The position numbers and the translations under genes were made by a program. Shown here piece after piece: positions 34,956-47,396 of a stretch of DNA of 57,801 nucleotides. Source of the stretch: Podaxis mareebaensis (lineage: Eukaryota; Basidiomycota; Agaricomycetes; Agaricales; Agaricaceae); assembly GCA_018524725.1 (NCBI GenBank), contig JAEUWP010000454.1:1-57801 (forward strand), in the 5' to 3' direction. Under the pieces are notes generated by a model, which did no database searches, was not told the DNA's origin, and saw only the letters and a program-made list of their open reading frames with translations. The stretch's first letter is position 1. Every line of letters starts with the position of its first letter.

Positions 34956-36646
34956 GTGCGTGGAGCAATTGGTTGACTTTAAAGGGGTTCTCATTCACGT
35001 TCCTGCCAACGCAGTCGCAATCCACGAAGCCATATCTTTCACATATGCGATATTGTCTGCATTACACACTTAACCACTAGTAATACATCTGATATATAGG
35101 ACATGCTAACCACACACAATCCTGTACCTGAAAGTTTAGGCACTACTCTAATAACCCCATTTTTTGCCCCGCATTGTCCTGCTCGTCGTATCAGGGCCGC
35201 TAGGCCTCCTCTCCTCTTCATTGGACTACTCTCCCTACACCTCCTTCACATCCTTCGCACTAGCCGACGCTGCTACCATGTGATCCCGCTCCAAAACAGT
35301 AAACGTCGGTCACATCCCTCACGCATACCCCACAACGGCATTCAAGAGAACCACCGGGACTAGAAAAACACTGTCGCCACATTGACAGGTTCGTATGCCT
35401 AAACAATATCACAGCTCTGCCGACAGTGTCCGCGGCTTAACACCTGTGACGAAGTCAGGACCAACTTTGCACAGCATTTTCCATGTGGGTTATGGAAAGC
35501 TAGATAGCCGAGGTCTAGGACATATTTCTGCTCAAGAGCCAATGCCTTGCGTTCGTATGCCGTAAAGCTCATTATACATTTGGTAATAGGGAAGGGCCGG
35601 AGGAAAGCACATAGATCGCCAAGGGTGTGTGCTTCAGAAACAAGACATGTTGACACACGCCGTTTCAATCAACCCATAAACTAACGCCGAAAGAACCAAA
35701 TAGGGCGGAGATTGTTTGAAAACCCCACATCGAAATCCCTGGAATGTTAAACTTCCAGTTGTCCATCGACTGACTCGCTCCAATTCCAACACCCCGAAAC
35801 CTGCCCTCGGGCAACGCAATTTCTGGTTACTCGGATTGGAGAATCATAATTACCCGCAACATCATCGTCGCCGGGCACTTTAAGTGATGGACGGCTGGGC
35901 CCGTTTGTGTATGAACATTTCTCAACTCCGGCTAGGGCTCAAACCTTTGGGAACTAGGACCCAGGAGACGACGTATGGCCCTTGGAGGGTTCGCAACAAA
36001 GCTCGAAAGACCCGAATCGTCGCGAGCATTCCAAACTTCCCGTTGCATCCCTAGACACCCGAATATCCTTGGGCCGCGGGGATCAATTCCGTCAGCTAGA
36101 GGACAACATACATGCAGGTAGTTAACGAGGACAATTTACTAAGTTCACCCGCAAATTATAACATCCTTTAACGAGTGGCTAACGTCACGCTACGAAGTGA
36201 GAAGAAATGTACTAAATATCCTGAAATAAAGTCTTATTAATAGCCTCCGTTAGGATAGGCGCGAACGGCTGCCCGGCCCATATTGATTATTAGAAAATTT
36301 AACCAGAAAACGTGTACACTGTTCATGACGCAGCTAGAAATTAATAAGGAGAGGAGTGTGGCTGTAATGTGGATTCTGAGGAGATAAAGGAGCGACGTAG
36401 TATCTATACTTGAAGTCCGTAAATCGGCCGAATTCAGATAGAGGCGACATAAGGAAGGAAAAATAAGGAAGCGAAAAGTCTATACCAATAAGTCCACATG
36501 AAGAGGAAAACTTTCCAGGAGGATACGAGAATACACGGGGTGATGGTGGGTAAACTTGACTGAAGTTCAAAGTTCGTTGTCCAACTTCAGCGCCAGAACC
36601 AAAATGCGGCAATTTGAAAGGCAAAGTGAACAGACGCGAGGGCTAT
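34956..36646. other. Intergenic region, no gene seen
   Basis: 1.7 kb with AT-rich segments (notably 36120-36360). No exon chain or known repeat was recognised on either strand. Confidence 0.6.
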
Positions 36647-38034
36647 TCATACGCTATTCACAGGCAACTCCATGGGGCAGTTCGCGTCGGTAACCTGAGT
36701 TGACACGGTTCGGGTCCCGGGCAATCCAAGGATATCAAGGTCCAGTACAAGTCGGAATTTTACCGCTGTTGAAACACTTCAATCAGCCTCAAGTTATGAT
36801 CTTGATCAAGACGAAACCTACGGGGCCGATCTCCAGTAGCATAGTTGAGTTTATTTCTGCATCCGTTGTACCAGTTTGTCCCTGCAACAGACAATCAGTT
36901 ACAAAGCAACGCCGACGGACGTCAGAGAAAGTGGCCTACATGTTTGGTCGGAGGAGTTTGTAGCAAAGTATGTGAAATTCAGAGGCAGGAGAATTTGAGG
37001 GAATTCTTTCGGCGGTACCGTCGTCTTTTTGAAAAGGTCACCCTCGCCTACTTGGCGCCCTGTATCGAGATCAAAGACAGATGCTCGCATGTGTTTGAAT
37101 GTGATCGGCACAAAGTTGTCATCCGTGTTCAGCTGTAGTGAGGCGAAGGCTGGGAAGGAGAAGTTTGCAGGAGCTCTCGAGAAGCCATACGGTACTGCGT
37201 CTGCCCACGACCCTGTTGCGTTGACGAGTGGAGTTCTACTGTTGAAAGCAAAGCTTGGCACTCGTGGAATACAGAACGCCAGAACAAGCGCAATCCTGCA
37301 TGTTTCCAGGTAAACAGTCTTCATTCAGCCGGCATAGTCGCGAGATAGAGGGAAGGGATACGTACACAACGACGAGGCCGAACATGAACCACACGAAAAC
37401 TTTCCTTGTGCAATAGGATCCACACATTCCTGTTTCCCCCCGATTCCACTGCTTCCATTTCTCCTTCCTTGATTCTTTCTTCTTCTCCCGCCTCCCGGCC
37501 TTGGTCATATCGCGCAGCTCAGACTTTCCCCATTCTGGTCCAAGAGCGGGGACTGTGACCATCTCAACTGGCGCCGTATTTGCAGAATCAAGTTCCTTTG
37601 ACGGCGTTGTAGGCTCTATTGGACGATACCTATCCTCAAAATAAGTCCCCAGACGGAGCAAGTTATTCCAAACACAGTTCCTACCCCCGTGAGTTCGTCG
37701 AGTTGGACACAAAGGCCGCACTATATCTCGGCCCTGCATTATTGAAGTCAGCATAAACATCCCAAGCCTCCTCCTCCTCATCCCTTCCGCCCTTCAGCGG
37801 CTCCTCTCTTCCAGGGTAAAACGAATTCGAGTTGTATCCAGCAGTAACACCACGCCCGGCTAGCCGATCCATTGACGCTCGACTGGGCTCGGGGTTATAG
37901 AATGACGAAGCATCATCCCGACCTATCCGCCCCGCCGTGGTATGATGGGACGGAAAGTCCTGATTCAAAGCGTCCATAGAGCCTTTTCTGCCTCCATAGA
38001 AGGAAGATACTGTGGATTTGCGGTCTGCATCCAT
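36647..38034 (-). CDS. Single-pass membrane protein, LEA-2-like extracytoplasmic domain
   Basis: Five exons (37685-38034, 37366-37629, 36940-37295, 36822-36881, 36647-36765) give 1,149 nt, 382 aa, fully in frame. The N-terminal half is Ser/Gly/Asp-rich and cytosolic in character (STVSSFYGGRKGSM). It is followed by EMVTVPALGPEWGKSELRDM, a Lys/Arg/Glu-rich stretch (GRREKKKESRKEKWKQW), and a TM helix split by an intron (VWFMFGLVVVIALVLAF). The C-terminal ~220 residues (ANFSFPAFASLQLNTDDN, ADSNVF-like beta pattern, NSTxx glycosylation sites) resemble LEA-2-type beta-sandwich domains found in lipid-handling membrane proteins. The resemblance is structural in type only. Similar proteins exist in other mushrooms as uncharacterised genes. 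Confidence 0.75.
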
Positions 38035-38929
38035 TGTAAGGGGTGGTCGCTAGTAGAGATGGACAGAAGGCACCGTGAGACCGAGTGACAGCGATGATTG
38101 CCAAGCCACACCACGTGTTTCTTCCCGATTAGGGCTCTCACAATGTCGACTATTCTTGGGAAAAGTCTGGAAAAGCACTCTGTTGTGTCAGGTTATGTCA
38201 TCGCAAAGGTATTACATTTCAAATTCACTTAAGTGAAAAGATGGAAGCCATAAAGCCAGAGCACCGCGAGCGGTGGCCAGCTGTGATGGAGAGGATGCAA
38301 ATATGGGAGCGAATAAAAGCATAGGCACATGCTCTCAGCCACGGCCATCTCTGCCGGACGCTTAGCGCCTTCTGGACCTTAGTACAAGCACAGCACCTTG
38401 TTTCATCAATCCTGTTGTAGCCAGAGATGTGCTTATCTCGTGGCAGGCGGCACGCGCAGGAAGCAGAGTTGATGGCACGAAAATGGGCCTTAGGTGATTT
38501 TGAGCGGAGTGAGCCTAAACCCATGAAGTTAGTGCAACAGGATGCGATGTGACATGATGGGAGCGAAGATGGGATTTGCGAGGCAAAAAGCAATCATGCT
38601 AACGAGATCATAAAGCGTCCAGGATAAGTGTGATGGAGCTCGATACAGTGCAACGAGAACAGAGGTAGAAAGGGAGAAGTGCGACTAACGCGGGCCAGGT
38701 CTGAATCGGTTTTCACTGGAGCTTAGCGCTGAGCGGTAGGGATTGAAATATATCTCAAAAAGGCATTTCTCATTGAAGGAAGGGCAGCCATTCTAACCAG
38801 ACGTGGCAGGGAAACCCTCTGCCACTTCTGAAAAAGGAAGGCACGTGTGGGGGCCACAGCTGGAAATAAGCAGATACTTATGAGCAAACCTGTTAAACGG
38901 TTACAGGCACTAGGTAGTCATGGATTTAA
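38035..38929. other. Intergenic region upstream of the LEA-2-like gene
   Basis: No gene recognised. A minus-strand open frame at 38225-38593 lacks family features. Confidence 0.55.
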
Positions 38930-40041
38930 AAAAAAAAAAAAAGGCTGTGCCGCATGTGATAATTGTCCCCTGAACAATTCGACCTTGATGCTCGATGAAA
39001 TCAACACGAAAATAGACTCTCCCGTCAGAATCTGCGCTCCCGGGCCCAGAATGATCAATCACCCAGCATGACTCCGTTAATGATCCCCGCTCTGTTAATC
39101 TTGCCTTCAACCGGTGATCCCGCTCGCTGAAGATTGCCCAGCGAAAGCCGAGCCCACCTGCCGACTCGAGAATAACCCGTAGCATTTCGCACCGAGCTTG
39201 CATATCCTCGCATTCCTTAATTCCCTCCACAATGATTAGCCTCCGTGGTCCCAAGTCAACCCCCTGCGGAAGGTTCTTGGAATGGCACAGAGATGAGCTC
39301 GCGAAACTGGACTTTCAGCGACTTTGTCACCAGGTAGGGATCGCGGCGAAGTTTACCCTCCACCAAAGCGGCATATAGGGGGAAATGTGTGGCGAGTTGG
39401 TGTGAAATGGTCGTGAAAAAGCGTTTCGGGTCATTTACTCCTTGTAGCCGAGAGAAAAAGAATGTCGCAGCTAGTTGTTCCTCCGCCTTCTCTGCACACA
39501 TCTGAGCTAACGTCGATTTGGGCCCCTTCCACCACATCACAAACTGCCTATCCGCCAGAAGAGCCCACACAATGAACCTGTCGACGAAGTCATCCTGCTC
39601 CGTCTCTGGGATATCACGTAGGGCGACTTCACGGATACCAGAATCGTGTAAAGCACCTGGAAGCGAGGCATCCTGCAGAATCCTGCGGCCTTTGCGTTCA
39701 TTAATACCTTGCAAGATAGGGTTGAGATAGATGGTCTCACCACTTTCTTCAGCTGCGCTGTGGTCTATCAATTGGCAATTGTTAAAAACGAGATTGCTTG
39801 AGCTTGAGAGTACCGTCATAGAGGGAGGTCGAGCTTCAACAGGGAATGTGTTTGGATGTTGCTGAAGGTTGTGTCCTGGGAGGCTTGGTTCTAGCTGTTC
39901 CCAAATTGCTGTTAAGGCACTTGATGAAGGCTGTTCCCAAGTTGCTGTTAAGGCGTTTGATTCTGGCACCCGAATATTGGCGTCACAGAGGTATGGACAG
40001 GAGGCGGGCCAGTTAGACTCTGAAGCTTGGCAGCCTGACAC
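38930..40041 (-). pseudogene. NACHT-domain gene remnant with excised P-loop
   Basis: The N-terminal part (39700-40041) has the leader typical of mushroom NACHT proteins (LSSSSNLVFNNCQLIDHS, then GINERKGRRIL). The core follows with WALLADRQFVMWWKGPKSTLAQ, ATFFFSRLQGVNDPKRFF, SHQLATHFPLYAALV and LKVQFRELISVPFQE. The expected P-loop GPAGVGKSALAQ is reduced to GPKSTLAQ, a four-residue loss that removes the nucleotide-binding loop. A frame change at about 39255 leads to LGPRRLIIVEGIKECED, where Walker B DGLDE has become EGIKE. The frame then fades near 38930 at an A15 run. A 33-nt duplication near 39894-39965 repeats WEQ-containing residues. It is inactive as an ATPase. Any 5' exons upstream of 40041 were not identified. 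Confidence 0.78.
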
Positions 40042-40910
40042 CAGTTACTGATCTTGACTAGGACCCGGCCGGTAATTTGAGCAATGATGAAGGGGCAAGT
40101 TCCTTCGCTGTAAATCTTGTCAATGTTGCCATCAGCAACGAGCTGATTCGTCCGCCACTGCATCGAGAGACATGCATACTGCTTTGTGCGTGCCTTGCCG
40201 TGGTGGTACCTCCTTACTAGTTTTGTTCGCGATTGATCCTGATACCCTTCTAGCGGTCTGCTTTGCACAAGTTTAAAGGAAATGACTTCTGGGATAAAGT
40301 GGTTACTCGCCTTGAATGTGTCAGAAAGGCTGCTGGCGAACACAATGTTGATGATATCCGCAAGTATGCCTCGTTCTGATATGCTCGCGAAATGACATCT
40401 CATTGCTCACCTTTTTTTTCTCTTTCCAGTTTATGATCTCTTATTATTTATGCAAGACCTTCGGGTCCGTTTACACAATCGCTATCTAATCTCTACTTGT
40501 CCTACTGTCTCTGACTGCTTACATTTACCTTAGGAATTGTGCAGGTATACTCAAGGATGAGTGGAAGCAGTATGGTGCTGCTGGCCCTAGTTACACGATA
40601 CCGGAAGCGCCTGGCACCTTCCAGCAAGCCATTGATAAGGATCTACGAGACGGCATCAGATGACGGCAAGATACCATTTTTGCCCACTCGTTTGTGTATA
40701 TTTTTTATGAGCCTATGTTGATTTTAATGTGCAATCTCTACCTTCTGTGTCACCGACATTGCATAAACGGAGAGGTGCTCACGCGGACCCATTAGGTGAT
40801 GGGCTCGCGTTGCGCTTATTTTGACACAAAACAGGTGCGTAGGTTTCCACAAATCTCGAATATTCTAGCTACTTAGAGATTGTGTTCACCGCAAAGGTAT
40901 TGGATCACTG
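40042..40910. other. Intergenic region with unassigned open frames
   Basis: A minus-strand open frame at 40070-40403 and a plus-strand stretch at 40538-40670 (ILKDEWKQYGAAGPSY-like) show protein-like composition but no recognisable family or splice chain. They may be further remnants linked to the NACHT gene. Confidence 0.4.
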
Positions 40911-42501
40911 TCAATAAAACCGTATGCTAATAGGTTCCTTCCCGTCCACCAGCCTCCGGTGCACAATATTGCTCGTAAACGACGACCACTGTCCTTTTTG
41001 TCAGAATTCTTCCTGGATGATCAAGAACAAAGAACACTCACGCCATTCCCAATGAACACTGCGGCCCGGCGAGCAATATCCATATCCACGGCCATACCAG
41101 TATCAACACCCTCAGCGTCTAGAACAAGGTCCTTGCTGGTTACAACAAGGTTCCATCCCTCTCCTTTTAGCGCACTTTTCAACTGCTGCAACCACTCGCT
41201 ATCGTCATTAGTGAGAATGTAAAGGGTATCCAAGGTCCTCTTTTCACCGCCCTTTGCCGCCTTAATATAGTCGTGGCGCGAATCACGAATTTTTTGCACG
41301 ATGGCATCGAAGGTGGGTAGGCACCGTTCCATGTAAACGGCAATGTTTTCTTCCGTGTTCTTGCCCCACGAACCACCCGGGGGTGGGACGAACTTGTCAG
41401 GCAAGAACGGTAATAGATTCCAGCTGTAAAACGTCGAGTTCCAAGTCGCAAGACCCAAACAAGCCTCCTTAAAGTCCCCTCTCCGGATATGGATCGCCAA
41501 CATACGATCGTAAGGATTTCTCGGTCCCGGAGACTTCATACCGCCACGTGGAACAAACAAGTATTCGTTCCTCGCGATCGCAGCATTGACGATAGGAGAT
41601 GTTTCCAACAACTGGGAGACAGGAGAATCCCTAAACTCCTCCCACATCGACAAGATTCGATCAGTTCCCCATAAGAACAAGTCGAAAACCTGTGGAAAAT
41701 TGTCCTCGGATCGATCTGCCGGTTGTATCTCAATACACCGTTCTGGCGCCTCAAGGAGCAGCTTTTCCCATGTAGAAAATATCTTCTTCCCATCATCCCA
41801 CATGATGGCGGGTTTCACGTCACGGGTGTTTATAATTCGTCGCTCATTAGGTGGGCATACAATGTCGAACCAGTCCTCGGAGACAGAGCGCGGTGCATCA
41901 TCACCATCCCCCCAAGGACCGCCAGCGGTTGGTCCAGAAATTAACGCATTGAGTGGCGTGTGCGGCGGCCAGGTGCGAAACTTCCGTTGAGGCCATGGAT
42001 AGTACTCCACTTTCCAGACGTAATCCTGAAATACGTACGCCCGTCCAGATTTGTACGCCAAGTACGAATTCATGAGCCTGCATGGGAAGGCGTTAAGGGT
42101 GAGTGCTAGGAAACGCAGAAGGGAATCAAGAAAAGGACGTTCTAGAAGGTGACTCACAATTCGTTCAAGCAATTGTTCCAACCCAACTGTTGAATCTGCA
42201 CCTTGAACTTCACATAACGCCCCTTCCTACCCTCGGGATACGGTAGGTCTAAATCATGCTGCGGCAGCGACCTCTCCCATTCCCTTAGCCGTTCATACGA
42301 AGGCGGATGATCAGCATTTTCGTCAACCTCGTTTCTTGGTATGGCCGGTTTTATTCTAAGAAGGAAGGGGCTGGCAGCCCTTTGGATGGTAGGGTGGAGG
42401 AAGACGAAGACGAAGAAGACGACAACGATGGCGAGGAAGATAAACCTCCTGCGACGAGTACCGGGACCACCAATGAACTGACTGAAGGGTTTCCACAACA
42501 T
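40911..42501 (-). CDS. Type II membrane glycosyltransferase, O-fucosyltransferase-like
   Basis: Three exons (42158-42501, 41042-42077, 40911-40988) join to 485 aa. A short cytosolic tail precedes a TM anchor (FIFLAIVVVFFVFVFL, about residues 20-35). A stem and catalytic domain follow, as in Golgi glycosyltransferases. The catalytic part contains VQIQQLGWNNCLNE, FQDYVWKVEYYPWPQ, LAIHIRRGDF (the HxRRxDF-type motif of the O-FucT/alpha-1,6-FucT superfamily), YILTNDDSEW and FIGNGWSSFTSNIVHRR near the C-terminus. Members use GDP-fucose as donor; the acceptor is unknown here. This type is widespread and uncharacterised in Agaricomycetes. All splice sites are canonical. Confidence 0.8.
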
Positions 42502-43011
42502 CGTGTAGTGTGAAAGGGAGTGCTAAAGGACGTGATCAGGAGGAAAAGATGTGTCCTTTTTACGCCTCAAGTCCGATCATAAAATAGCCCCGCCAAAACG
42601 AGTTGCTTAGTTCCCGTCCGTGCATTCGCGCTTGGCGGTCAGCAGGCGTTCATCTATAAATATATCTGAGGCGATGGTGGAATCGACTACGTCGATGTGG
42701 TGAGGACAAACATATAATTGGCACCGATCCACTTCTGACCGAAGTGGACGTCTCCAACGTCCAACAGGCGTGCAAAGGAACTTGACAATGGTCATTAATT
42801 CTACAAAATATACAGAAAAAATTATAAGCAGTTATGCGTACGCATAGGCATCTGAGATAAGGGTCAAACTGACATGAGACATGTGATCCGACTTTAACGC
42901 TTAACCCCCTGGGCAAGTCCGCCATCCTCGCGGCCCCAGTAAAGCATTGTGCCGCCATCGCTTATGCTCATCAGCGCTCTTTCCCCCAACACGACGACCA
43001 ACATCGTCGTC
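42502..43011. other. Intergenic region, no gene seen
   Basis: Flanking DNA between two minus-strand genes: 5' of the glycosyltransferase and 3' of the 7TM gene. It should hold the glycosyltransferase promoter. Confidence 0.6.
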
Positions 43012-44359
43012 CTATTCACGGCACGTTTGCTGATGTTTGTCCTGATCCCGATTGTGCCCCGTCAAACCCGATTCGCCACCTGAGTCGATGGTTGAAGTAT
43101 AGACAGTCGTGAGATGCAACACCGATTTCGAGCCTAGCTCGTATCCACGGAACGTCGGTCGATAACTTGATGGAATATCGTTTCTTTCCGGCGCTGCCGT
43201 CTCTTTCTCATAGGATTCTAGTTCGAGGCCTCTTGCCCTTCGATAAACGTTGTAAAAATGGGTCACAAGAATCACGGCATTGCACACAAGCAACGAGATA
43301 GATGCCTGTAGGCCATTGGGTCGGAATCAATAATCCCGCTACAGAGGAGATATTTATAGAAGCACGGGGCGTACCTCCAGATGTCCTGACATTGTTTGCA
43401 TCAACCTCGCCTTTTTGGAAGCCAAGTCCTTGTAAACGTTCCCATACCACACCACACAGTAGAACGTTGCTGCCATCATCGTCAAAATACTTGCTGAAAA
43501 CGCAGCAAGCACCAGTCTCCGCAAATTAGGTGCGAGCTTTACTCTCCAGAGCCACATAAACGGACAGATGATTAGAATCAGGTCCGCGGCAAAGTCCACT
43601 GTGTCAACAAAAATAGATTCAATACGCATGATGATGACATTTTGGAATGGGACACTCACGGGACACTGCCGTCAGACCTCCGATAATGTACCCATTTCGG
43701 TTTCTCTTGCAATACTCAAGGCCGAAACGAACCGTATTTCGGGCTGGCCCTCGGCACGTTACCGTAACGATGGTAACTGTCCCCGCGCCCACAAAGAAGA
43801 AGATCACCGCAAGGCTGAACGAGATTATCCGTGGCCACTCCCCCGGTGCAAAAGAACGTGCCAAGGATAAGGTAAGAACAATCCTCGATGTCCTTTACGA
43901 CGATCAGTGATCACATAATATATATGAAGCACAAGACATGAACCCACCAAACCACACAAAAGTACAGAACAACTGTTCCCCAATACGAATTCGCCACATG
44001 AATGGGCATAGGTGTGGGTGCGCCGTGCTGGGGTGCTGAGATCAACTACGTTGAATTTCCAACGATATAACGTCAACGATGCAGACACACACCATGGTTG
44101 TATCGCACCCACAAAAAAGCGAAGTAAGTCGCGTCCAAAAGCATCGGCACAGCAACCATATAATCATCCCACCAATCAAGGCGCTTGTACACACGGTAAC
44201 ATATGCGGTATACGCTCGACGTGATTCCCAGGACATGGATAATCGTTATCACAACTGTGTCCGATACACATGAGTCACAGAAACTGGATGATCCTTAGAG
44301 AGAAGGCGATAGGGCTTACCCATCCAAGGAACTGCGCCATCAGCTGAGAACTCGAACAT
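43012..44359 (-). CDS. Seven-transmembrane fungal integral membrane protein (rhodopsin-like fold family)
   Basis: Six exons give about 345 aa. The start MFEFSADGAVPWM at 44359 is in a 40-nt first exon. Transmembrane segments read in order: VVITIIHVLGITSSVY, MVAVPMLLDATYFAFLW, VVLYFCVVWWVHVLIVL, IISFSLAVIFFFVGAGTVTI, FAADLILIICPFMWLW, LVLAAFSASILTMMAATFYCVVW and ASISLLVCNAVILVTHFY. The LDWWDDY motif after TM1 is typical of the mushroom 7TM family related to ascomycete rhodopsin-domain proteins. No retinal-binding Lys context is apparent. The C-terminal ~60 residues are polar and cytosolic. Ligand and role are unknown. Introns are 49-70 nt with GT-AG borders. Confidence 0.75.
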
Positions 44360-45804
44360 CTCGCAATCTCCTTCTGGCCCACCCGAAATGCCTTCACCTG
44401 CAAGAAACTCCAGTGGCAACCACAAATGTTCCGAACTTTCACTCCCACACCCCTCTCACCTAAAATTCGTGTTGGAAAATACGTGTCAGCCACCTAAAAA
44501 TAGCGCCTTTTGGAGCTGTCGGAGCTATAGGATATCCTCAGAGTCGCAAACGCTTTCCAGAGCACAAAGGACGAAATTCAGCAACCAAGCAAGAAGCAGA
44601 TGAGAATCCAAGGACGAGATTCAAGTGCCACTCGAAAGTGCTGGCAGGAATAAAGCGGCATTTTAAAAACGAACAAAAAAGGGACAGGGACAAAGGTAAT
44701 ATCCGATTTCACAGCCCTGGTGACTTGCAGCCGGAGGGGATCATCAAATAAAAGCGTCTTCCCTTCGTACTCTTGACCGTGACCAGTCACACTAACTACA
44801 CATTTGTCTAAGCATCCTCTCTCCTACGAGAAGCACTTCGGCAAGTTAAATGCGCAACTCGCGCATAATCTGCTAGACCCCTTGGACCCACCGGTCACAT
44901 TCTGGACGACCAAATCAACTCTTTTAAGATCCTCGCTCGACAGTCAATCATCAATTGCTCATGGATAGTTGGTTCAGGACCTGGGTCCTGGGATAGACAG
45001 AAAGCCAGCAAAGTGACCGAGGGAACCTCGCTGGTGTAACCTAGGCAGGCAACCACCTCTGTGGCCTAGGGACTGCTGAATATTTTATAATTGATGTACA
45101 GACAGTGAATGATTGAAGGAGGCCAGCCTGATGGACTGATTAGTCAACGTAAGCCTTCCCCGGGCTCGAAACTTCAGCAAATATCGAGGCACCTGTGGAC
45201 ACTGGTTCCAGTAAGACGGACTTCTCATCTTCCCTGATCTTCCTGCCTCCCATCCGGGGATGGACAGTCGATCGTGTTTGGCCAAATACTAACCTGCTTA
45301 ATTCCGGTTCAATCCCGAGTGTGGGCATTTACTGTATTTCACTGGTGACCGTGCTGGTCTGGTAGTCAACGTCTTGAAACTTGATCTCCGCCAATGATGT
45401 ATCCATCAAGATATCCGTCCCCTCCCGGTCGAAATCAGACCAATAAAGCTGGGCAACGACAGGTGCTATTAGCCTCGGCAGAGAGTGTGCCAAACATTTA
45501 TGATACGGGCCGCAAGCTGACCAAATGTTGGAACTTGTGCCTGTGGGAAAACCGATAACCGTCGAGTGGTGGTTGGAGGGATGGTAAAAGAATTTTTGTG
45601 CTATATGTTCATTATAATTAGTGGACGAACCACGTTATTCGGTGCCGAGCAACTGTGACAGATGCGGTCAGGCAAATCTTAAGCACTTCGCGAAGTTTCA
45701 TTCTTGTGCAAATCATCACATGCATACTGGTACATAGTAAAACTCGAGACAAGCACCACGGAGAAACGAACTGCAATAGTACAGACATACGCATTTCGGG
45801 ACAT
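44360..45804. other. Intergenic region upstream of the 7TM gene; possible tRNA-derived relic
   Basis: No gene seen. A B-box-like motif (ggttcaatccc) lies at 45306-45316 with a partial T-arm stem, but no matching acceptor stem or A box is found, so it is at best a tRNA/SINE relic. Confidence 0.45.
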
Positions 45805-47396
45805 TCACGACTTGAATCCGTTATTCGAAGCAACCACAGCAAAGGCGGGACCGCCTTTCCCGAACATCTTTCTCAAGTCGGAAACCAAAGCTTCCGGGCG
45901 CTCATAGGCAGCGAAATGCCCACCACTCTCGTGTTGAGATTCAAACACGACGTTGGAAGTCTTCAACCAGCTAAAGGTATATGGTCCGTGAGCCTATCAA
46001 GGAAATATGCGAGAGTTCGACGCACGATCGCGGAGGGATCAGGAGCTCCTTTGGGAAGTAGGAATGTCCTGTTGGAATCTTGACAGGAATGTGTTTCTTG
46101 AAAGCCTCCCCTCCTGATTTCGCATACTCGTAGTATATTCGGACAGAGGCTGCGGGCCCAGGTCTGGAGAACCAGTAAATTGATATCCAGGTAAGAACTG
46201 AATAAACAGGAGGTGAGTAGAGCCCGAATGTGGTGGATAAGACCGACCTTCATCGTCAGTCCAAGGATAATCATCAGTCCATATTACGAGCTTCTCATAA
46301 ATCCAACCGAGGAGACCGGCAGGGGAATCAGCAAGGCTATATCCTAGGCCCTGAGGTAAGGTGGATTGTACTAAAAAGTATCCCCGACTCTTCGTATTGA
46401 ACCATTCGGTGCGCTCCAAACCCGCTTTTTCAACGGGCGTAAGGGGTACCACTAGACTCTTCAGGTATAGCAACGGACGATCCCATAATCGCGGAGGCGG
46501 GGACCTTGATAGACTTAGCAAATGATAAGTGAAACGGCTTTCTCGTTTCTTACAAAGGGAAGTTCGTGTGCCAAGCTTTAATGTGGTTGGGACCATACGC
46601 AGAAGCCATGCGCTGGGTGATCTAGCGTAGCGATATCAGCCAACAGGTCTGAAAGAGCAGAAATAGAACGGACGATGCTTCCCCAGTCACCTCCTTGGGT
46701 CACTGCAAAATGCCTGTCAGTCTTATTCAGTGCATCAGTTCAAGATATAAACCCCACCATATTCGTTATATCCAAGCGCAAGCATTAGCTTGTGGGCGAC
46801 CTATACCTCTTGGTGAATATTATGTAGGAACGCAATACTATGAGAGCGTGCCTCGGCGTATTGAGGGTTCGTAAATCCAGTCTTCTTGGGCGCCTCCGAG
46901 AAGCCAAACCCTGGCAAACTGATAGCCACAACGTGGAAACTAGGGTGTTCACCCGATTCCTCGACTAGCAACGGCAGAATCTTCCTTACTTCGAAGAAGC
47001 TCCCAGGCCCTGCAAGTCATGAGACGGGTGCTTGAACACCCCAAAAGAAGCAGCGTAGTAGTGTGGGGACTCACATCCATGGACGAAGAGCAACGGGATG
47101 GCCGAAGGCACTGAGCTCCTCTTGTGCACATAGTGTATGTTCAAAGTACCAAATCCCTCGACCTCGATATCACGCGTGAATTGCGGTAACTCTTCGTTGA
47201 GCTGAGCTTCGTGTTTTCTCCAGTCATATCCATCCTTCCAATAGGCGATTAAACGCTGCATATCCTTCAATGGCGCACCGTAATCACGTCCTGCATTCTC
47301 CAACTCATCAGGGAATCTCGTTAACTCGAGTCGTTTCTTGAGGAGAGCGATGTCCTCATCGGGGACCGCGATTTTGAAGGGCGTTTCTGTGGACAT
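45805..47396 (-). CDS. Epoxide hydrolase copy A (EHN + alpha/beta hydrolase)
   Basis: Microsomal-type epoxide hydrolase, about 400 aa in eight or nine exons. The N-terminal EHN domain starts [19 protein letters not shown]. Motifs in order: HGWPGSF (oxyanion hole), [20 protein letters not shown] with the nucleophile Asp, the cap segment [14 protein letters not shown], and [13 protein letters not shown] with the catalytic His. These enzymes open epoxides to diols. All borders fit except the intron after QYAE, whose donor is GC in a weak context (gcacgc; intron 46801-46851). If the intron is retained, a TAG stops translation. It may therefore be poorly expressed or dead. A TATATATA stretch lies ~60 bp upstream. 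First of four tandem minus-strand copies, and the most diverged in the cap region. Confidence 0.8.

Noticed and set aside
38928..38942. A15 run next to the NACHT remnant as evidence for a processed pseudogene
   Set aside because: The NACHT remnant is on the minus strand, so the run is poly(T) on its sense strand; no target-site duplication was seen.
45140..45328. Minus-strand open frame resembling database translations of dispersed repeats
   Set aside because: No start context, no domain; likely repeat-derived noise.
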